NCBI GenBank assembly: GCA_003694875.1
Contig: RFJN01000218.1
Location: forward strand, 1 to 5,097
From: Planctomycetota bacterium
GTDB taxonomy: Bacteria > Planctomycetota > J058 > J103
Direction of reading: 5' to 3'
Length of the DNA: 5,097 nt
The translations under genes were made by a program, and so were the position numbers. Shown in pieces: positions 1 through 5,097 of the stretch. Every line of letters begins with the position of its first letter. The stretch's first letter is position 1. The notes under the pieces are model-generated. The model had not been told where the DNA came from. It did not search any database and worked only from the letters and a program-made list of their open reading frames with translations.

Positions 1-203
1 GTCTTGCGGGCGGCGATCGCGGGGATCTCGCTCGGCGAGAACCACAGCTGCGGGGCGGCGGGCTCGGTGGACGGCAGGGGCGGCAGGGAGGGGAAGGTGA
101 GGTTCTGCGCCCGGGCCGGCGCCGTCGAGAACACGGCGATCGCGATGGCGAGAAGGATCGAGTGCGCGCGTGCGGGTCGGTGGCATGCGGCGGTGCGGTG
201 CAT
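1..203 (-). CDS. N-terminal part of an unidentified exported protein (signal peptide), runs off left edge
   Basis: Reading the minus strand from the ATG at 203-201 gives 67 codons with no stop before the window ends, so this is the 5' part of a longer gene. The N-terminus is a textbook Sec signal peptide: a basic stretch (residues 1-14, several Arg and His), a hydrophobic core ILLAIAIAVF (16-25) and an A-R-A cleavage site before Gln33. The mature part starts with a Pro-rich segment (QNLTFPSLPPLP) followed by LWFSPSEIPAIAARK. That last stretch faintly resembles the lead-in of some periplasmic polysaccharide-lyase or heparinase-like proteins, but it is too short to assign. The Shine-Dalgarno is poor; the start is chosen because it is the only ATG that gives the signal peptide in frame. 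The gene diverges from ygfZ, and it is not the small SdhE protein found divergent from ygfZ in E. coli. The existence of the gene is fairly sure; its function is unknown. Confidence 0.72.
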   Translation of the reverse strand, partial: MHRTAACHRPARAHSILLAIAIAVFSTAPARAQNLTFPSLPPLPSTEPAAPQLWFSPSEIPAIAARK

Positions 204-333
204 GGCGTGCCCGTCCGGCTGAACTCCGATGCACTTCGAGCGTAGAGGCGGGCGGGGCGCGTACAATCGGTGTTTTGCGTATTTTCGTGCTCTACGTGAC
301 GGATCGGTGGCGCGGACCGAGGGGAGGACGGCG
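204..333. promoter_or_regulatory. Divergent intergenic region between the exported-protein gene and ygfZ
   Basis: These 130 nt separate two divergent starts and so should hold promoters for both. On the plus strand there is a good -10-like hexamer TACAAT at 262-267, at the edge of a locally AT-richer stretch (261-297) that stands out in this GC-rich window. No convincing -35 sits 16-18 nt upstream and there is no extended -10 TG. On the minus strand I see only a weak pair (TTGTAC at 266-261, TACGCT at 244-239). No clear operator palindrome is visible. Confidence 0.4.
321..327 (+). promoter_or_regulatory. Ribosome binding site of ygfZ, decides the start
   Basis: GGGGAGG at 321-327 lies 6 nt before the ATG at 334. 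It favours that ATG over the in-frame ATG at 229, which would add 35 residues of low-complexity sequence unlike the family and would place the TACAAT promoter-like element inside the coding region. Confidence 0.7.
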
Positions 334-1362
334 ATGCCGGTGGGCGGCGAGGGATACGAGGCGGCGCGGCGGGGCTTCGGCTGGGGAGCGGTGGCCGACC
401 GCGCGGCGATCGACGTGGCGGGGCCGGACGCGGCGGCGTTCCTGCAGAACCTGTTGAGCAACGACGTGGCGTCGCTCGAGGCGGGCGCGGGGCGGTTCGC
501 CTGCTTCCTGACGCCGAAGGCGCGGATCGTGGCGCCGCTCGAGGTGCTGCGGCTCGGGGCGGAACGCTTCTGGCTGCTGGCGCCGCCGGGAGCGGCGTCG
601 CGCTGTGCGCAGGAGCTCGCGCGGCGGGTCTTCGTGAAGCGGGTCGAGGTCGCCGAGCGCCCGCTCATGGGCTGGGCGTTCGAGGGGCCGCAGGCGGCGG
701 AGGCGATGGAGCAGCTCGGGTTCGAGGGCGCGGCCGAGCCGCAGCAGCCGCTTTCCCACGGCACGATCGAGCTCGCGGGGCGGCCGCTTCGCGCGGTGCG
801 CATGGGGCTTGTGCCGGGAAGCTGGCGGCTGTGGGCGGAGTCGAGCGAGGACGAGGACGCGGCGGTCGAACTCGAGCGGGAGATCGCGGCACGGATCGGG
901 GCGTCGGCGCAGGCGCGGCTCGGGGCGCAGGCGCTCGAGACGCTGCGGATCGAGGCCGGGGTGCCGCGCTGGGGGGCGGAGATCGACAGCGAGAGCTTTC
1001 TGCCCGAGACCGGTCTCGAGCGCACGCACGTGAGCTACACCAAGGGCTGCTATCCGGGACAGGAGCCGGTGGCGCGGGTGCACTTCAAGGGCAGGACCCA
1101 CCGCACGATCGGGCTGGTCGCGCTCGGCCCGGGACAGGAGGTGCCCGCGGCGGGCACGGTGCTGTACGGCGAGGACGGCAAGGAGCGGGGCCGGGTCACG
1201 AGCGCGGTGTGGAGTCCGGCGCTCGGTCGGCCGCTCGCGCTGGCGGTGATCCGCCGCGAGATCGAGCCCGTGGGCAGCGTGAGCCGGCTCGGGGCGGCCG
1301 ACGGACCGGTGGTGGAGACGGTCGCCGCGCCGCTCGGGGGGCAGGCGGCGGCGCGCTCCTGA
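334..1362 (+). CDS. ygfZ: YgfZ/IBA57 (GcvT-like) folate-binding protein for Fe-S enzyme maintenance
   Basis: The product is 342 residues from the ATG at 334, close to E. coli YgfZ (326). The diagnostic family signature K-G-C-x-x-G-Q-E is intact at residues 237-244 (KGCYPGQE), with Cys239 matching the functionally important Cys of E. coli YgfZ; it is followed by PVARVHFKG, also typical. The N-terminal GcvT-like half begins with the usual core (RAAIDVAGPDAAAFLQNLLSND) and spans about residues 10-235, followed by the signature and a C-terminal beta-barrel region (about 250-335). Known role of the family: a cytoplasmic protein that binds tetrahydrofolate and supports assembly or repair of [4Fe-4S] enzymes such as the radical SAM protein MiaB; the mitochondrial counterpart IBA57 is needed for lipoyl synthase. 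It is not a true aminomethyltransferase. The next gene downstream is lipA, on the same strand after 146 nt, which suits this role. Confidence 0.93.
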   Translation: MPVGGEGYEAARRGFGWGAVADRAAIDVAGPDAAAFLQNLLSNDVASLEAGAGRFACFLTPKARIVAPLEVLRLGAERFWLLAPPGAASRCAQELARRVFVKRVEVAERPLMGWAFEGPQAAEAMEQLGFEGAAEPQQPLSHGTIELAGRPLRAVRMGLVPGSWRLWAESSEDEDAAVELEREIAARIGASAQARLGAQALETLRIEAGVPRWGAEIDSESFLPETGLERTHVSYTKGCYPGQEPVARVHFKGRTHRTIGLVALGPGQEVPAAGTVLYGEDGKERGRVTSAVWSPALGRPLALAVIRREIEPVGSVSRLGAADGPVVETVAAPLGGQAAARS

Positions 1363-1508
1363 GCGAGCGGTCCCGGCGGCGCGTCCGCCCGGTCGGGCGA
1401 GCGGGGCGGCGGCGCGAGCCGCAGGCCCCCATGGCGGGCTGTGATCCTTGCAATCGCGGCCTCCAGGGGCTACCCTCGCCGCCTTGTTCAGGGCCGGGGT
1501 GGGAGCGG
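1363..1508. other. ygfZ-lipA intergenic region, no clear terminator
   Basis: This 146-nt spacer contains the proposed lipA promoter (1448-1476) and two short GC hairpins: CGCCCG/CGGGCG at 1386-1399 and a 5-bp stem with a GCGA tetraloop at 1409-1422. Neither is followed by a T run, so neither reads as a rho-independent terminator, and such stems are expected by chance at this base composition. Read-through from ygfZ into lipA is therefore possible. Confidence 0.5.
1448..1476 (+). promoter_or_regulatory. Candidate sigma70-type promoter for lipA and the dehydrogenase genes
   Basis: TTGCAA at 1448-1453 and TACCCT at 1471-1476 are separated by exactly 17 nt. They match 4 of 6 and 3 of 6 consensus bases, which is reasonable in a GC-rich genome. 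The -10 ends 32 nt before the lipA ATG at 1509, giving a short leader. No operator or riboswitch-like fold is evident. The call is inference from spacing and motif only. Confidence 0.45.
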
Positions 1509-2477
1509 ATGCGCACACTACCGATGGCGGAAGGGAGGCGGGTCTCGAGGCGTTCGCGCTTCGACCGCAAGCCCCCGTGGCTGAAGGTGCGTGCGCCGGG
1601 TGGCGCGCGCTACACCGAACTCAAGGGGCTGCTCGGGCGGCTCGGGCTGCACACGGTGTGCGAGGAGGCGCGCTGCCCCAACATCGGGGAGTGCTGGGGC
1701 GGGGGCACCGCCACGATCATGCTGCTCGGGGACGTGTGCACCCGCGGCTGCCGGTTCTGCAACGTCAAGAGTGCGCGCACCCCGCCGCCGCCCGATCCGG
1801 ACGAGCCGCGCAAGGTCGGCGAGGCGATCGCGCGCACCGGGCTCGACTACGTCGTGCTCACCATGGTCGATCGCGACGATCTGCCCGACGGCGGCGCGGC
1901 GCACGTGGCCGAGACGGTGCGCACGATCCGGCGCGGCGACGAGCGGATCCTCATCGAGCTGCTCGTGGGCGACTTCGGCGGCGATGCGGCCGCGATCGAG
2001 ACGGTGGCGCGGTCGGGGGCGCACGTGCTCGCGCACAACGTCGAGACCGTCGAGCGGCTGCAGCGCACGGTGCGCGATGCGCGCTGCAGCTACGAACGCT
2101 CGCTCGAGGTGCTGCGTCGGTTCAAGGAGACGCGACCCGAGAGCTACACCAAGTCGAGCATCATGGTGGGACTCGGCGAGCGCATGGACGAGATCGAGCG
2201 CACCTGTCGCGATCTGCGCTCGGTGGGGGTGGACATCCTGACGATCGGGCAGTATCTGCGCCCCTCGCCGCGTCACCTGCCCGTGCACGAGTACGTTGCG
2301 CCCGAGCGCTTCGCCGCGATGGAGGCCATGGCGCTCTCGCTCGGCTTCGCGTTCTGCGCCGCCGGTCCGCTCGTTCGCTCGAGCTACCGCGCCGGCGAAC
2401 TGTTTCTCGCATCCCGGCTGCGTCCCGACCGTCCGGCGCGGGCGGAGACGCTCGAGACCGCAGGAGATCCAACGTGA
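1509..2477 (+). CDS. lipA: Lipoyl synthase (radical SAM)
   Basis: The 322-residue product matches the usual length (E. coli LipA 321). It inserts two sulfur atoms at C6 and C8 of protein-bound octanoyl groups, giving the lipoyl arm of 2-oxo acid dehydrogenases and GcvH. All cluster ligands are present: the auxiliary-cluster motif C-x4-C-x5-C at Cys51, Cys56, Cys62; the radical SAM motif C-x3-C-x2-C at Cys77, Cys81, Cys84 (CTRGCRFC); and the C-terminal RSSY (290-293) whose Ser ligates the auxiliary cluster. Other landmarks are KPPWLK (21-26), VDRDDLPDGGA and TKSSIMVGLGE. The ATG at 1509 is chosen for length; GGAG at 1502-1505 sits only 3 nt before it, and the in-frame ATG at 1524 has no better site. 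The N-terminus is very basic. Several normally conserved positions differ, such as LVGDF (G154) where E. coli has LVPDF. It overlaps the E1 alpha start by 4 nt. No lipB is in view, so octanoyl supply must come from elsewhere. Confidence 0.95.
   Translation: MRTLPMAEGRRVSRRSRFDRKPPWLKVRAPGGARYTELKGLLGRLGLHTVCEEARCPNIGECWGGGTATIMLLGDVCTRGCRFCNVKSARTPPPPDPDEPRKVGEAIARTGLDYVVLTMVDRDDLPDGGAAHVAETVRTIRRGDERILIELLVGDFGGDAAAIETVARSGAHVLAHNVETVERLQRTVRDARCSYERSLEVLRRFKETRPESYTKSSIMVGLGERMDEIERTCRDLRSVGVDILTIGQYLRPSPRHLPVHEYVAPERFAAMEAMALSLGFAFCAAGPLVRSSYRAGELFLASRLRPDRPARAETLETAGDPT
2462..2466 (+). promoter_or_regulatory. Ribosome binding site of E1 alpha inside the lipA 3' end
   Basis: AGGAG at 2462-2466 lies 7 nt before the GTG at 2474. 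This supports the GTG at 2474 rather than the in-frame GTG at 2483 as the start, and creates the GTGA start/stop overlap with the lipA TGA at 2475-2477, a layout typical of translational coupling. Confidence 0.75.
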
Positions 2478-3595
2478 CCGCTGTGCAACCGTTGCAACTG
2501 CTCTCGCCCGAGGGGGGGGCGAGCGTGGAGCCGCCCGAGGGGCTCGATCCCGAGAGGCTGCTCTCGCTGTACCGCAACATGGTGCGGCTGCGTGTGTTCG
2601 ACCGTCGTGCGCTGAACCTGCAGCGGCAGGGGCGGATCAACTTCTACGCCCCGGCCTCGGGCCAGGAGGCGGCCATGATCGGTTCGGCCGCAGCCCTCGA
2701 GCCCCAGGATGTGGCGTATCCGACCTACCGCGAGTCGGGGGTGTGCCTGCAGCGCGGCATGAGCCTGCGCACCATGGCGGATCAGCTGTTCGGCAACGCG
2801 CGCGATCTCGTCAAGGGCCGCCAGATGCCCAACCACTGGTCGTCGCGTGAGCACAACATCGTGAGCATCTCGAGCTGCATCGCCACCCAGATCCCGCAGG
2901 CGGCCGGCACCGGCATGGCGCAGCGGTTCCGGGGGGAGAACGCGGCGACGATCTGCTACTTCGGCGACGGGGCGACGAGCGAGGGGGATTTCCACGCCGG
3001 GCTCAACTTCGCCGGTGTCTTCCGGGCCAACACCGTGTTCTTCTGCCAGAACAACCAGTGGGCGATCACGGTGCCGGTGACGCGGCAGACCGCCGCCCCC
3101 TCGATCGCGATCAAGGCGAGCGCGTACGGCTTCGAGGGGATCCGGATCGACGGCAACGATCTGCTCGTGGTCTACAAGACGGTGCGCGAGGCGCTCGAGA
3201 AGGCGCGCTCGGGCGGCGGTCCCACCCTGATCGAGGCGCTCACCTACCGCATGGGGCCGCACTCCACCTCCGACGACCCGCGTCGCTACCGCACCGAGCA
3301 GGAGGTGGAGACCTGGCGGCGGCGCGATCCGATCGAGCGGCTGCAGCGCTATCTCGAGGCGCGCGGCTGGATCGACGCCGAGCAGGTGGAGCGGATCGCG
3401 GCCGAGGCGAAGGAGGAGGTCGACCGCGCGATCTCGGAGGCGGAGGCGGTGGGGCCGCCCGAGCCGGAGACGTTGTTCGAGGACGTGTACGCCCGGCCGA
3501 CCCCGCAGCTCGAGCGCGAGCGGCGCGAGCTTCTCGATCTGATCCGGCGCGGCGTCGTGTCGCGCGTCACCCACACCCCGATCCGAGGCAGCTAG
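2474..3595 (+). CDS. bkdA1: Branched-chain 2-oxoacid dehydrogenase-type E1 component, alpha subunit
   Basis: The 373-residue product starts with GTG. With the beta subunit it forms the thiamine diphosphate-dependent E1 that decarboxylates a 2-oxo acid and reductively acylates the lipoyl arm of E2. The ThDP/Mg motif is GDG at 164-166 followed by NN at 193-194 (GDGATSEGDFHAG ... CQNNQWAI). The segments KGRQMPNHW, VSISSCIATQIPQAAG and the loop HSTSDDPRRYR (from His263) closely follow the branched-chain (BCKDH) E1 alpha family rather than classical pyruvate dehydrogenase E1 alpha. Ser264 aligns with the serine phosphorylated in the mammalian enzyme; no kinase is visible here and bacterial regulation that way is not implied. 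The first 35 or so residues are a variable leader, and the C-terminus (about 300-373) is charged and helical. The upstream neighbour is lipA (4-nt overlap) and the downstream one is E1 beta (3-nt gap). Automated annotation may name it pdhA; substrate cannot be proved from sequence. Confidence 0.93.
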   Translation: MTAVQPLQLLSPEGGASVEPPEGLDPERLLSLYRNMVRLRVFDRRALNLQRQGRINFYAPASGQEAAMIGSAAALEPQDVAYPTYRESGVCLQRGMSLRTMADQLFGNARDLVKGRQMPNHWSSREHNIVSISSCIATQIPQAAGTGMAQRFRGENAATICYFGDGATSEGDFHAGLNFAGVFRANTVFFCQNNQWAITVPVTRQTAAPSIAIKASAYGFEGIRIDGNDLLVVYKTVREALEKARSGGGPTLIEALTYRMGPHSTSDDPRRYRTEQEVETWRRRDPIERLQRYLEARGWIDAEQVERIAAEAKEEVDRAISEAEAVGPPEPETLFEDVYARPTPQLERERRELLDLIRRGVVSRVTHTPIRGS

Positions 3596-3598
3596 ATC

Positions 3599-4573
3599 AT
3601 GCCGGTCATGAACTACATCCAGGCGCTCAACAGCGCGCTGAACAACGCGATGGAAGAGGACGAGCGGGTCGTCGTCTTCGGCGAGGACGTGGGCCGCATG
3701 GGGGGCGTGTTCCGCGTCACCGACGGTCTGCAGAAGCGCTTCGGCGAGAAGCGCTGCTTCGACACCCCGCTGTGCGAGCAGGGGATCGTCGGAAGCGCGA
3801 TCGGCATGGCGATCGGCGGACTGCGGCCGGTCGCCGAGATCCAGTTCATGGACTACATCCTGCCGGCCTACGACCAGATCGCCAACGAGCTCGCCACGCT
3901 GCGTTACCGTTCGGGCGGGCAGTACGCCGCCCCGGTCGTGGTCCGCACCCCGTGCTGCGGCGGGATCCACGGCGGCCACTACCACTCGCAGTCCACCGAG
4001 GCGATCTTCACCTCGGTGCCCGGGATCCACGTCGTGATGCCGTCCGATCCCTACGACGCCAAGGGGCTGTTGATCTCGGCGATCCGCAGCGAGGATCCGG
4101 TGCTGTTCCTCGAGCCGAAGAAGCTGTACCGCAGCGCGAAGGCGGAGGTGCCCGAGTCGCCGTACGAGGTGCCGATCGGCAAGGCGAAGCGGCTGCGCGA
4201 GGGCGAGCACGTCACGGTGATCGCCTGGGGCGTGATGGTGAAGGTCTGCGAGAAGGCGGTCGACGCGGTCGCCGAGAAGGGGATCCGCTGCGACCTCATC
4301 GACCTGCGCACCCTGACCCCGCTCGACGAGGAGGCGGTGCTGTCGTCGGTGGAGAAGACGGGCCGGGTGGTGATCGTGCACGAGGCGCGGCGCAACACGG
4401 GCTACGGGGCGGAGCTGGCGGCGCTGATCGCCGAGCGGGCGCTGCTGTCGCTCGAGGCGCCGATCCGCCGCGTGACCGGCTTCGACGTGCACTGCCCGTT
4501 CACGCTCGATCCGTACTTCCTGCCCGATCCGCCGCGTGTGGCACTTGCGATCGAGGAGACCGCGCGCTTCTGA
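3599..4573 (+). CDS. bkdA2: Branched-chain 2-oxoacid dehydrogenase-type E1 component, beta subunit
   Basis: The 324-residue product has the normal length for this subunit and pairs with E1 alpha in an alpha2-beta2 tetramer. The N-terminal pyrimidine-binding half shows FGEDVGRMGGVFRVT (from residue 27), DTPLCEQGIVG with Glu60 as the glutamate that activates the ThDP aminopyrimidine, and GGHYHSQSTEA with His129 in the active-site region. The C-terminal transketolase-like half begins near residue 190 (VTVIAWG) and includes IDLRTLTPLDEEAV and VHEARRNTGYGAE, then a conserved tail (FTLDPYFLPD). EPKKLYR and the HYHSQS block favour the branched-chain or generic 2-oxoacid type; a pyruvate dehydrogenase label is possible. 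The ATG at 3599 begins 3 nt after the E1 alpha stop, with GAGG at 3585-3588 about 10 nt upstream, so it is surely co-transcribed. An in-frame ATG at 3608 lacks a ribosome site. No residue of the active site appears to be missing. Confidence 0.94.
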   Translation: MPVMNYIQALNSALNNAMEEDERVVVFGEDVGRMGGVFRVTDGLQKRFGEKRCFDTPLCEQGIVGSAIGMAIGGLRPVAEIQFMDYILPAYDQIANELATLRYRSGGQYAAPVVVRTPCCGGIHGGHYHSQSTEAIFTSVPGIHVVMPSDPYDAKGLLISAIRSEDPVLFLEPKKLYRSAKAEVPESPYEVPIGKAKRLREGEHVTVIAWGVMVKVCEKAVDAVAEKGIRCDLIDLRTLTPLDEEAVLSSVEKTGRVVIVHEARRNTGYGAELAALIAERALLSLEAPIRRVTGFDVHCPFTLDPYFLPDPPRVALAIEETARF

Positions 4574-4610
4574 GCGCCGGTGCGAGAGCCCCGAACACGA
4601 GGACACAACC

Positions 4611-5097
4611 ATGGCATTCGAGTTCAAGCTGCCCGATATCGGCGAGGGAACGGTCGAGGGCGAGGTCGTGCAGTGGCTGGTCAAGGAGGGCGACCGGGTG
4701 GAGCCCGACCAGCCGGTGCTCGAGGTGATGACCGACAAGGCGACGGTGGAACTCACCGCGCCGGTGGCGGGGGTGGTCAAGGAGCTGCGCGCGAAGCCGG
4801 GTGACATCGTGCCCGTGGGCGAGGTGCTGTACGTGCTCGAGACCGACGGGGCGAGCCCGGCGACGGAGGCTCCGGCCGCCTCGAGCGCGCAGGACGCGAG
4901 CCCGGCCGCGGCCGCGCCGGCTCCCGCGGCGAGCGCGCCCGCAGCGCCCGCGGCGGCGGCAGCCCCCGCACCGCCGCCCGCCGCGCCGGCGCAGCCGGGC
5001 AAGAAGCCGCTTGCGACGCCGGCGACCCGCAAGCGCGCGCGCGAGCTCGGTGTGGATCTCGCGACGGTGCAAGGCACGGGGCCGGCGGGGCGGATCA
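4611..5097 (+). CDS. bkdB: Dihydrolipoamide acyltransferase (E2) of the 2-oxoacid dehydrogenase complex, N-terminal part
   Basis: 162 codons are visible; the gene leaves the window at its right edge. E2 carries the acyl group on a swinging lipoyl arm, transfers it to CoA, and forms the core of the complex. Domain order: lipoyl domain (residues 2-79) with FKLPDIGEG at 5-13 and the lipoylated Lys43 in VMTDKATVEL; an Ala/Pro-rich flexible linker (about 81-130); then the start of the peripheral subunit-binding domain from about 133 (PLATPATRKRARELGVDL, then GTGPAGRI), which binds E1 or E3. Only one lipoyl domain precedes the binding domain, as in branched-chain and 2-oxoglutarate E2 proteins. The catalytic acyltransferase domain (about 230 residues, with its His-x-x-x-Asp-Gly motif) should lie beyond the window. 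GAGGA at 4599-4603 sits 7 nt before the ATG; the 37-nt gap after E1 beta shows no terminator. Substrate class follows from the E1 genes, so the symbol is less sure than the family. Confidence 0.92.
   Translation, partial: MAFEFKLPDIGEGTVEGEVVQWLVKEGDRVEPDQPVLEVMTDKATVELTAPVAGVVKELRAKPGDIVPVGEVLYVLETDGASPATEAPAASSAQDASPAAAAPAPAASAPAAPAAAAAPAPPPAAPAQPGKKPLATPATRKRARELGVDLATVQGTGPAGRI
4860..5000 (+). repeat. Low-complexity Ala/Pro codon tract (E2 linker)
   Basis: The DNA here is built almost wholly of GCG, GCC, CCG and CCC codons and encodes the Ala/Pro-rich linker between the lipoyl and subunit-binding domains of E2. It is imperfect, with no fixed repeat unit, and it is explained by the protein. 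Length variation between strains would not be surprising. Confidence 0.6.

Noticed and set aside
229..333. Possible 35-residue N-terminal extension of YgfZ from an ATG at 229
   Set aside because: The extension is not family-like, covers a promoter-like region, and the ATG at 334 has a strong ribosome site 6 nt upstream.
1386..1422. Two GC-rich hairpins after ygfZ, one with a GNRA-type GCGA loop, as a terminator or structured RNA
   Set aside because: Stems are only 5-6 bp, there is no T run, and such stems arise often by chance in sequence this GC-rich.
1431..1508. Possible 26-residue extension of LipA from an in-frame ATG at 1431, or a frame reaching back to 831
   Set aside because: It would exceed the family length, overlaps the promoter-like element, has no ribosome site, and the part before 1363 is a shadow of ygfZ.
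292..1518. Open frame of 408 codons on the minus strand opposite ygfZ
   Set aside because: Same reason: shadow of a well-supported gene, with an Arg/Pro/Ala-rich low-information translation.
13..1831. Three copies of the palindrome GCGATCGC (13-20, 136-143, 1824-1831), as in HIP1-type repeats
   Set aside because: Each encodes Ala-Ile-Ala within a coding frame using the preferred codons GCG, ATC and GC-ending Ala codons, so codon use explains them without a repeat family.
1448..2473. Open frame continuous with E1 alpha that overlaps nearly all of lipA
   Set aside because: It is only an absence of stops upstream of the true GTG at 2474. The translation is Arg/Ala-rich and lacks any E1 feature, so it is not a fused domain.
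4574..4610. The 37-nt gap between E1 beta and E2 as a site for a terminator, promoter or small gene
   Set aside because: It shows only the E2 ribosome site; no inverted repeat or promoter pair is visible.
2384..5077. Open frame of 897 codons on the minus strand running antisense through E1 alpha, E1 beta and E2
   Set aside because: It lies opposite three genes with intact family motifs. Long antisense frames are expected at this base composition because GC-rich codons rarely give stops on the other strand. The translated product is Arg/His/Leu-rich with no recognisable domain and no sensible start.

Overview
This is a compact, very GC-rich chromosomal segment (roughly 70% G+C by eye) from a proteobacterium, most likely a gammaproteobacterium. 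The lineage is inferred from the YgfZ and LipA types, Shine-Dalgarno-led genes and the codon usage. No rRNA or other marker is present to fix the taxon. I see no mobile element, tRNA, CRISPR array or phage gene.

Layout: (1) Positions 1-203, minus strand, hold the first 67 codons of an unidentified exported protein with a clear Sec signal peptide; it leaves the window at its left edge. (2) A 130-nt divergent intergenic region (204-333) follows. (3) Positions 334-1362 carry a YgfZ/IBA57-type folate-binding protein used in Fe-S enzyme maintenance. (4) A 146-nt gap (1363-1508) holds a plausible sigma70-type promoter and no convincing terminator. (5) A tight plus-strand run then fills the rest: lipoyl synthase (1509-2477), branched-chain 2-oxoacid dehydrogenase-type E1 alpha (2474-3595, overlapping lipA by 4 nt), E1 beta (3599-4573, 3-nt gap) and the N-terminal part of the lipoyl-bearing E2 subunit (4611 to the right edge).

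The genes fit one theme. E1 alpha/beta decarboxylate a 2-oxo acid with thiamine diphosphate and pass the acyl group to the lipoyl arm on E2 Lys43. LipA, encoded in the same run, inserts the two sulfurs that make that arm. LipA depends on [4Fe-4S] clusters, one of which is consumed as sulfur source, and YgfZ/IBA57 proteins support such clusters. So cofactor maturation and the enzyme that uses it lie together. E3 (dihydrolipoamide dehydrogenase) and the rest of E2 would be expected just beyond the right edge.

I find no evidence of a wholly new system. The most interesting points are a lipA translationally coupled to E1 alpha without lipB in view, the ygfZ-lipA neighbourhood, some non-canonical LipA residues, an unidentified exported protein, and two strong codon-context habits (Leu CTC before Glu/Asp; Asp GAT before C).
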